Assembly (NCBI GenBank): GCA_002633005.1
Contig: NMRA01000634.1
Location: 36,983-100,982, forward strand
DNA from: Phoronis australis
Lineage: Eukaryota > Phoronida > Phoronidae
Reading direction: 5' to 3'
DNA: 64,000 bases
Numbering within the stretch: position 1 is the first letter of the stretch; every line of letters starts with the position of its first letter. Of the stretch, positions 61,901-64,000 are shown piece after piece. The notes beneath the pieces are model-generated. The model did not search any database, was not told the origin of the DNA, and worked only from the letters and a program-made list of their open reading frames with translations. A program made the translations under genes and the position numbers.

Positions 61901-62614
61901 ATAAAGTCCCAGCGAATGATCCTCACGGAGCAGTTTACCTAAAGACGTCCCAATGCATGTACGTTCCGCAACTACTGCTTAGGTTAACTAACTGCGACAG
62001 TAATCATAGATATAGGCCGCCGTTTTTAAATATTGTTTTCTTTTATCACTGTTGGTATTCAAGTAATATCCTCCCCTTTTGAGTCGAAAAAAGACTTGTG
62101 TCACGTACAAAAAATCCAATATCTACCCAAAATATTTTACAAATTCAACGATAACACCATTGTCACAACCATGAGCCATGCATCTTGTTATCATTCTTTT
62201 AAGCAATTAGTTAATTCATTGTGTATCGATTGACTGTAGAAATGAAAAGTCACGAGAAATTAGGAATATAGAAATTTACTGAGGGGGCAGTCGTTATTGT
62301 AGAAAAAAGAACAAAGGCATGGATTCCCACCACGTCCTCTCTCGACTACATCCCCTATAACACCAACTGCCACCACAGACTATGTATGGTGCCTGGTATC
62401 AACGAGTCTCAGGCGAGAGATGCTGTCTATGAAACCTAGGCAATTAATTATAGAGGCACTCAATCCGTTGTACTTACAGCATATCCTACAGACTGCTCAT
62501 GCAGCGACTGTGCTTCTTACGACTATCTGAACGATGTGACGGGCTGCAAATGCCACGGTTCCGACAATTGGGGAATGGTTCTCTGTTGTCACGCAAAAAG
62601 TTTGCGAAGACCTC
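31885..62614 (+). CDS. Gene 2: PAN / CTLD-SUEL lectin protein, 5' part (19 exons visible)
   Basis: This is the gene-level span; the gene continues right of the window. Exons: 31885-31933, 32552-32788, 34106-34360, 34726-34903, 35455-35558, 38250-38383, 41096-41255, 42110-42205, 44675-44746, 45740-45967, 47002-47148, 49383-49501, 49855-49993, 51352-51603, 52944-53015, 53397-53543, 54179-54283, 60383-60631, 62480-62614. All have GT-AG borders and join in one frame. The order is signal peptide, PAN, PAN, C-type lectin domain with a SUEL lectin domain inside, mini-module, Cys-rich module C, Cys-rich A, PAN, PAN, mini-module, PAN, PAN, Cys-rich B. From the exon at 47002 on it matches gene 1 exon for exon. 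A secreted glycan- or protein-binding role is inferred from the domains. Confidence 0.85.
31934..32551. other. Gene 2 intron 1, nothing recognised
   Basis: A 618-bp phase-1 intron between the signal-peptide exon and the first PAN domain. Confidence 0.6.
32552..32788 (+). CDS. Gene 2 exon: PAN domain 1
   Basis: This 237-nt phase 1-1 exon (acceptor acttttaacag, donor gtaatt) was not visible as an ORF because the frame has no early Met. It encodes [15 protein letters not shown], then [33 protein letters not shown] and a C-terminal GVDFRDR. The PAN cysteine pattern and C-x-L-Y-K motif are clear. It directly follows the signal peptide. Confidence 0.88.
33380..33780 (+). mobile_element. Possible mariner-like transposase remnant
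   Basis: The + strand at 33420-33510 encodes [20 protein letters not shown], resembling the helix-turn-helix N-terminus of mariner transposases (FxWHKRFKxGRxSLxDD). The following 200 bases are broken by stops and I see no clear DD34D residues or inverted repeats. It lies in the 32789-34105 intron, which is otherwise blank. Confidence 0.5.
34106..34360 (+). CDS. Gene 2 exon: PAN domain 2
   Basis: This 255-nt phase 1-1 exon (acceptor tgtatttcag, donor gtaagc) encodes [15 protein letters not shown], then [30 protein letters not shown] and a tail [11 protein letters not shown]. It has the full PAN core plus outer cysteines near both ends, as in Apple-type domains. It lies directly before the C-type lectin exons. 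Confidence 0.88.
34361..35454. other. Gene 2 introns around CTLD part 1
   Basis: Introns 34361-34725 and 34904-35454 flank the first CTLD exon. Both are AT-rich and hold nothing recognised. Confidence 0.55.
34726..34903 (+). CDS. Gene 2 exon: C-type lectin domain, part 1
   Basis: This exon starts in phase 1 (gaattgtag) and ends in phase 2 (ac|gtaagt). It encodes [16 protein letters not shown], the C-x2-GW-x4-GQCYKF opening of a long-form CTLD with the extra N-terminal disulphide. [17 protein letters not shown] then [12 protein letters not shown] follow, the first helix and C-x3-S-x-L-x-S-I strand. It continues into 35455-35558. Confidence 0.88.
35455..35558 (+). CDS. Gene 2 exon: C-type lectin domain, part 2
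   Basis: This 104-nt exon goes from phase 2 to phase 1 (acceptor tcatttcag, donor gtaagt). It encodes [15 protein letters not shown] and [22 protein letters not shown] corresponds to the CTLD WIGL core strand and WIDGS to the conserved W-x-DGS. The exon stops at N-F, the position before the EPN/QPD sugar-binding loop of classical CTLDs. The last CTLD exon is 42110-42205; SUEL exons lie in between. Confidence 0.87.
35559..38249. other. Gene 2 intron between CTLD part 2 and SUEL part 1
   Basis: A 2.7-kb phase-1 intron. The first part (35630-36700) shows several ORFs without known domains. The repeat block at 36770-37440 is listed separately. Whether a CTLD exon is missing here was checked: no EPN/WND-type coding stretch was found. 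Confidence 0.5.
36770..37440. repeat. Diverged repeat block of the 'CTAGTGGCA' family
   Basis: Contains ccccctagtggcaattttag (36857), cgccacctagtggtattatc (36932), gccgccttgtggcaagtttg (37074), ctgcaggatctttttgaaat (37131) and gcgccctctagcggcatttt (37388). These are variants of phrases in the block at 7920-9720. No coding sequence. Confidence 0.65.
38250..38383 (+). CDS. Gene 2 exon: SUEL/rhamnose-binding lectin domain, part 1
   Basis: This exon starts in phase 1 (ctgttacag) and ends in phase 0 (act|gtaagt). It encodes [19 protein letters not shown], then [16 protein letters not shown]. The L-x-L-x-CP-x-G ... I-x-x-A-x-YGR signature is that of the SUEL / galactose-binding lectin domain found in sea-urchin egg lectin, fish rhamnose lectins and latrophilins. 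The YGR motif contacts sugar in rhamnose-binding members. The second half is 41096-41255. Confidence 0.9.
39164..40096. repeat. Direct duplication of ~460 bp joined at an N (39624)
   Basis: Bases 39164-39623 and 39625-40096 are nearly identical; the second copy has a ~11-bp insertion and a few substitutions. A single undetermined base lies exactly at the join. The 60-64-codon ORFs at 39455 and 39927 are the same sequence twice. This looks like an unresolved overlap of two alleles in the assembly. Confidence 0.9.
40100..40940. repeat. Diverged repeat block related to 30590-31110
   Basis: Contains units such as actgattgaacgattccaat and ttccaatgaaacttaatata that resemble those near 31020-31050. 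The block appears made of degraded tandem sub-units around 150-200 bp (estimate by eye). Confidence 0.5.
41096..41255 (+). CDS. Gene 2 exon: SUEL/rhamnose-binding lectin domain, part 2
   Basis: This exon goes from phase 0 (cttattcgcag) to phase 1 (gaa g|gtaggc). It encodes [26 protein letters not shown], then [21 protein letters not shown]-x-G-x-x-KYI-x-V-x-Y-x-C is the diagnostic C-terminal half of SUEL domains, including the DPC motif. With 38250-38383 it gives a complete domain with all the family cysteines. A longer ORF in another frame over this exon is a shadow. Confidence 0.9.
41256..42109. other. Gene 2 intron between SUEL part 2 and CTLD part 3
   Basis: An 854-bp phase-1 intron. Nothing recognised. 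Confidence 0.6.
42110..42205 (+). CDS. Gene 2 exon: C-type lectin domain, part 3
   Basis: This 96-nt phase 1-1 exon (acceptor ctgtttgcag, donor gtgagg) encodes [20 protein letters not shown], then [13 protein letters not shown]-x-V-L ... W-K-D-x-x-C ... GYIC is the C-terminal third of a CTLD. The WND calcium motif is WKD here and no EPN or QPD is visible, so classical Ca2+-dependent mannose/galactose binding is doubtful. It joins in frame to either 35558 or 41255. Confidence 0.87.
42880..44248. mobile_element. PIF/Harbinger-like non-autonomous element with TTA target duplication
   Basis: Left end aggagaatgccagcc (42880) and right end gggtggcattctcct (to 44248) form a 15-bp inverted repeat with one mismatch. 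It is flanked on both sides by TTA (42877-42879 and 44249-44251), the 3-bp TWA-type target duplication typical of PIF/Harbinger transposons. The interior has no recognisable transposase; the 104-codon ORF at 43734-44048 has no known domain. It lies in the 42206-44674 intron of gene 2. Confidence 0.65.
44675..44746 (+). CDS. Gene 2 exon: 72-nt two-cysteine mini-module (N-terminal copy)
   Basis: This 72-nt phase 1-1 exon (acceptor atttccag, donor gtaacg) encodes [15 protein letters not shown], then SESATCPA. Length, phase and the C-x-x-V-x-x...C-x-A end resemble the mini-module exons at 5937-6008 and 52944-53015, though the first cysteine sits later. It links the CTLD to Cys-rich module C. Confidence 0.7.
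44747..45739. other. Gene 2 intron, nothing recognised
   Basis: A 993-bp intron between the mini-module and Cys-rich module C. ORFs on both strands at 45050-45574 have no recognised similarity. Confidence 0.5.
45740..45967 (+). CDS. Gene 2 exon: Cys-rich module C (extended)
   Basis: This 228-nt phase 1-1 exon (acceptor aaatttcag, donor gtaggt) encodes [12 protein letters not shown], 11 residues, CDC, 12 residues, CC, followed by an extra ~37-residue tail with two more cysteines. The core pattern equals that of modules A and B, with 10 cysteines in total. It was missed by ORF searching because the frame lacks a Met. It joins directly to module A at 47002. Confidence 0.82.
45968..47001. other. 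Gene 2 intron, nothing recognised
   Basis: A 1.03-kb intron between Cys-rich modules C and A. Overlapping opposite-strand ORFs near 46480-46800 are taken as chance. Confidence 0.5.
47002..47148 (+). CDS. Gene 2 exon: Cys-rich module A
   Basis: This 147-nt phase 1-1 exon (acceptor gtcgttctgcag, donor gttggt) encodes [13 protein letters not shown], 11 residues, CKC, 11 residues with Trp, CC. It is about 90% identical to the gene 1 exon 424-570, and the last 30 bases plus the first donor bases are identical. It marks the left limit of exon-by-exon colinearity visible between the two genes. Confidence 0.88.
47980..48972. mobile_element. Foldback element with ~190-bp inverted repeats
   Basis: The left arm ~47980-48170 (agcacttagcatagatgaac, then accttacaagggggtcaaaa, agcctagatggttgaggta) is the inverted complement of the right arm ~48785-48972 (tacctcaaatatctaggct, ttttgacccccttgtaaggt, ttcatctatgctaagtgct). 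The arms are diverged but alignable over their length. The middle has two copies of a catgacagacaa phrase (48216, 48356). No ORF is carried. It lies in the 47149-49382 intron of gene 2. Confidence 0.8.
49383..49501 (+). CDS. Gene 2 exon: PAN domain 3, first half
   Basis: This 119-nt exon goes from phase 1 to phase 0 (acceptor gaaattgtag, donor gtgatt). It encodes [20 protein letters not shown], then [13 protein letters not shown]. It is the counterpart of gene 1 exon 1226-1344. The domain is completed at 49855-49993 after a 353-bp intron. The ORF that starts at 49274 is an artefact of read-through from the upstream intron. Confidence 0.88.
49855..49993 (+). CDS. Gene 2 exon: PAN domain 3, second half
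   Basis: This 139-nt exon goes from phase 0 to phase 1 (acceptor aattttag, donor gtaagg). It encodes [19 protein letters not shown] and ends [10 protein letters not shown]. It differs from gene 1 exon 2904-3042 at four bases, three of them in the first six, so the remaining 133 bases carry one difference. No ORF was called because of its frame. Confidence 0.88.
49994..51351. other. Gene 2 intron, nothing recognised
   Basis: A 1.36-kb intron between PAN domains 3 and 4. The first ~20 bases resemble the equivalent gene 1 intron start; the remainder does not. The preceding 353-bp intron (49502-49854) is also blank. Confidence 0.55.
51352..51603 (+). CDS. Gene 2 exon: complete PAN domain 4
   Basis: This 252-nt phase 1-1 exon (acceptor ttcgttttag, donor gtgaga) encodes [18 protein letters not shown], then [28 protein letters not shown] and SRYYYHFDL. 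It is the counterpart of 4383-4634. Bases 51442-51508 are identical to gene 1 bases 4473-4539. Confidence 0.9.
51604..52943. other. Gene 2 intron, nothing recognised
   Basis: A 1.34-kb intron before the mini-module exon. Equivalent to the 1.30-kb intron 4635-5936 of gene 1 and similar in size, but I could not align the sequences by eye beyond the ends. Confidence 0.5.
52944..53015 (+). CDS. Gene 2 exon: 24-codon two-cysteine mini-module
   Basis: This 72-nt phase 1-1 exon (acceptor gactttcag, donor gtatat) encodes [13 protein letters not shown], then N-Q-F-S-C-G-A-I. It differs from gene 1 exon 5937-6008 in one residue (Gly for Ala). Conservation of such a small exon in both genes, with the same borders, argues that it is real. 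Confidence 0.85.
53397..53543 (+). CDS. Gene 2 exon: PAN domain 5, first half
   Basis: This 147-nt phase 1-1 exon (acceptor catttcag, donor gtaata) encodes [17 protein letters not shown], then [20 protein letters not shown]. It is the counterpart of 6385-6531 and is completed by 54179-54283 after a 635-bp intron (3.6 kb in gene 1). Confidence 0.88.
54039..54113 (+). repeat. tRNA-like SINE fragment
   Basis: Begins gaggcagtgtgtcctaatg and carries ggttgggagttcgagtcccc, a good match to the pol III B box. The outer arms (tgtcc / gggccac) could pair. It resembles the copy at 11537-11612. It lies in the intron between the two halves of PAN domain 5. Confidence 0.6.
54179..54283 (+). CDS. Gene 2 exon: PAN domain 5, second half
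   Basis: This 105-nt phase 1-1 exon (acceptor tcgttccag, donor gtaagt) encodes [19 protein letters not shown] and ends [12 protein letters not shown]. It is the counterpart of 10116-10220. The last 36 bases are identical in the two genes. Confidence 0.87.
55198..58775 (+). mobile_element. Tx1/L1-like LINE, dead copy (ORF1 end, endonuclease, RT)
   Basis: The order on the + strand matches a L1/Tx1 LINE. At 55385-55612 there is an ORF1-like RNA-binding segment ([19 protein letters not shown]). At 56471-56760 the C-terminal part of an APE endonuclease ([23 protein letters not shown]). At 56767-57087 [18 protein letters not shown]. At 57250-57519 the RT N-terminus ([16 protein letters not shown]), then a degraded RT core. 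Stops and frameshifts are frequent, so it cannot be active. It lies in the 54284-60382 intron of gene 2. Confidence 0.88.
58777..60012 (+). mobile_element. Second, internally deleted copy of the same LINE
   Basis: Bases 58777-58963 repeat 55198-55385. The sequence then jumps to a copy of 57978-58775 (58965-59763) and continues into the LINE C-terminus: [39 protein letters not shown], typical zinc-knuckle tail. Compared with the first copy, about 2.6 kb is deleted. A single N (58776) separates the two copies, so this is either a tandem copy or a second allele placed in line. Confidence 0.85.
60383..60631 (+). CDS. Gene 2 exon: complete PAN domain 6
   Basis: This 249-nt phase 1-1 exon (acceptor gttcatcag, donor gtaagt) encodes [19 protein letters not shown], then [40 protein letters not shown] and [10 protein letters not shown]. 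It is the counterpart of 12438-12683, longer by one codon. A ~6 kb intron holding a duplicated LINE separates it from the previous exon. Confidence 0.9.
60632..61600. other. Gene 2 intron, left part, nothing recognised
   Basis: The left part of the 60632-62479 intron. Minus-strand ORF 60850-61158 has no recognised similarity. The right part holds a MITE copy (61660-61877) and then blank sequence to 62479. Confidence 0.5.
61660..61877 (-). mobile_element. MITE family 1, copy D (inverted, one end missing)
   Basis: Read on the minus strand from 61877 it starts catgcgcgcacccag, then tctttaatatgcgg, gtggaccttttgct, acaaaaaagcgggaggacta and aacggggtacc, matching copy C step by step. The other end fades after cgaagtgggtaaaaagg (61679-61695) without the catgcgcgc terminus. 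The 64-codon ORF over it is not a gene. Confidence 0.75.
62480..62614 (+). CDS. Gene 2 exon: Cys-rich module B
   Basis: This 135-nt phase 1-1 exon (acceptor gtacttacag, donor gtaagt) encodes [11 protein letters not shown], 11 residues, CKC, 10 residues with Trp, [10 protein letters not shown]. It is the counterpart of 13253-13387 and the last exon visible. By analogy with gene 1, two ephrin-receptor-like repeats and three PAN domains should follow beyond 64000. Confidence 0.87.
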
Positions 62615-63007
62615 GTAAGTACACGAAACAAATCGTTGGTGTTTACATGTAACATCTCAGTCGAAAACAGGTTGGGTAATTCTACATAAAATGAAATCGG
62701 TGATGATACTAAAGGTGCATTAAAAATCGAAAACATTAATGCTAACATAAGAAAATCTATTGTTTTCAGTCAAAAAGGTCCTTCCAAGGCAAATTTGAAC
62801 CAGTTCTGTGCAAAACCAGGTTGTACTTAGGTGCAAGTATCTTAAGTTCTGTTATCTACAACCCCTACAAGTATGTATTTTCTGATATGTGAACAAATTT
62901 CCTAACCACATTTATTACTTTTATTTACTTGCCATTATTTTTTCACGATATATGCGTTTTAGTACTATTATTTTACTTTGTACAAAGATTTGAAAAAATG
63001 TTAACTA
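62615..63007. other. Gene 2 intron start, nothing recognised
   Basis: The intron after Cys-rich module B. AT-rich, no exon seen before the direct repeats that start at 63008. Confidence 0.5.
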
Positions 63008-63190
63008 TGTTCGGAATATGTCCCGAAAATAATAGGTGCGTCGCAAGCTCCGTTTCCAGAGATACAAAGGAGACCGTGTATAGGCGATATAAGGTCACTT
63101 ACTATGACTGATAAGGTACAGAAATATGAGTGTACAAATAACATAAAGATAAAATAATAATCTCTGGAAAGCTGGGCAATAAAAAGCGCC
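63008..63190. repeat. Direct repeat, left copy (~185 bp)
   Basis: The segment from tgttcggaatatgtcccgaa to gggcaataaaaagcgccag is repeated almost exactly at 63556-63738. Spacing between copies is 548 bp. It begins with TG as LTRs do, but no primer-binding site or coding sequence was found. It may be LTR-like or part of a tandem array. Confidence 0.8.
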
Positions 63191-63555
63191 AGCACTCAGG
63201 TAAGAGGAACCACCCAAAAGAGAGGGTGGAGAGGGTGGGAAAAAATAAAGAGAGATTAGACTAGAACCTAAGTGCTGCTAAAGCGAAGTACTGATGGCAG
63301 GAAATACAACTTTAATGAGAACAAAGGAGCCCTATGACACGTGACAAGCATCAGCCTATGGGAGCCAGGAGCTGACTAAACTCGTTGCAGTAACGCAAAC
63401 GAACCAATAGTGAGGCTGGAAATGGAATGTCCTAGTGCAGAGGACCGCATGCGAATCTACACAATTGGTTAATGGACAGTCCGAAAGATCGGGGTATAAG
63501 TGGGACGAGTCCATATTCTCACATAAACATATTTAACGAGTGAAATATCATTTAT

Positions 63556-63738
63556 GTTCGGAATATGTCCCGAAAATAATAGGTGCGTCGCAAGCTCCGT
63601 TTCCAGAGATACAAAGGAGACCGTGTATAGGCGATATAAGGTCATTTATTATGACTGATAAGGTAAAGAAATATGAATGTACAAATAACATGAAGATAAA
63701 ATAATAATCTCTGGAAAGATGGGCAATAAAAAGCGCCA
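63556..63738. repeat. Direct repeat, right copy (~185 bp)
   Basis: Near-identical to 63008-63190 with a handful of substitutions. Similarity appears to continue weakly downstream (accaaaagaaaagggaggaa at 63781 versus acccaaaagagagggtggag at 63212), so the true unit may be longer. The minus-strand ORFs of 64 and 123 codons across the two copies share a repeated peptide because of this duplication. Confidence 0.8.
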
Positions 63739-64000
63739 CGAGAGATGATGAAGACAGCTCATGCCCATCCGCAGGGACGCACCAAAAGAAAAGGGAGGAA
63801 AAAGGAGGCATTGTGTAGATTCGCATACTTACGGAGGCTGGCAGCCGAATACCCAACCCTAACTCCAGGGGCCAAGGCTGGAGGTTCTTTTGTAAACATG
63901 TTGATAACGGCATTTTCAAGTGAACGATATGTCAGAATTTTGAAATAAGTCACATTTTTAATTATCCACCTTTAGAGTATTTTGGGCCAAAATGGAAGTA

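Noticed and set aside
63548-63919. Minus-strand ORF of 123 codons with a peptide repeated at 63001-63195
   Set aside because: The shared peptide comes from the direct repeats at 63008 and 63556, not from a conserved protein.
1-64000. CRISPR arrays, bacterial operons, ribosome-binding sites, prophage
   Set aside because: Nothing of this kind; the spliced genes, LINEs and microsatellites show a eukaryotic nuclear genome.

Overview
The window is from an animal nuclear genome, most likely a marine invertebrate. It has split genes with GT-AG introns, about 36-40% G+C by eye, (CA)n microsatellites, Tx1/L1-like LINE and Gypsy-like remnants, MITEs and tRNA-like SINEs. The domain mix (PAN/Apple, C-type lectin, SUEL/rhamnose-binding lectin, ephrin-receptor-like cysteine repeats) suits an amphioxus, hemichordate, cnidarian or similar genome. 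I cannot name the species. No long continuous ORF exists; the coding content lies in short exons, nearly all bounded by phase-1 introns.

Two head-to-tail paralogous genes on the + strand make up the coding content. Gene 1 is cut at its 5' side and runs from an exon at 424 to a TAA stop at 22918-22920: Cys-rich module, PAN (2 exons), PAN, 24-codon mini-module, PAN (2 exons), PAN, Cys-rich module, two ephrin-receptor-like repeats, then three PAN domains. Gene 2 starts with a signal-peptide exon (ATG 31885-31887) and runs off the right edge: signal peptide, PAN, PAN, C-type lectin domain interrupted by a SUEL lectin domain, mini-module, two Cys-rich modules, then the same PAN/PAN/mini/PAN/PAN/Cys series as gene 1. 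Over the shared part, eight of nine exon pairs have identical lengths (147, 119, 139, 252, 72, 147, 105, 135) and the ninth differs by one codon (246/249). Both products should be secreted adhesive or lectin-like proteins; gene 1 ends without a membrane segment.

The most interesting signal is in gene 2. A complete SUEL-type galactose/rhamnose-binding lectin domain (exons 38250-38383 and 41096-41255) lies in the phase-1 intron that splits a C-type lectin domain just where its sugar-binding long loop would be. The flanking C-type lectin halves read through in frame with or without it. A second notable point is a recurring seven-to-ten-cysteine module with pattern CxCx(1-2)Cx11CxCx(10-12)CC that I cannot assign to a known family.

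Introns and the 9 kb intergenic region are full of mobile DNA: a four-copy MITE family with CATGCGCGCACCCAG ends, a 2.3 kb terminal-inverted-repeat element with an internal 345-bp tandem repeat, a 1.37 kb element with 3-bp TTA target duplications, a ~1 kb foldback element, two tRNA-like SINEs, LINE fragments, a Gypsy-like fragment and a diverged repeat family found in four introns or spacers. Two single N bases (39624, 58776) each sit at the join of a near-identical direct duplication and probably mark assembly errors.
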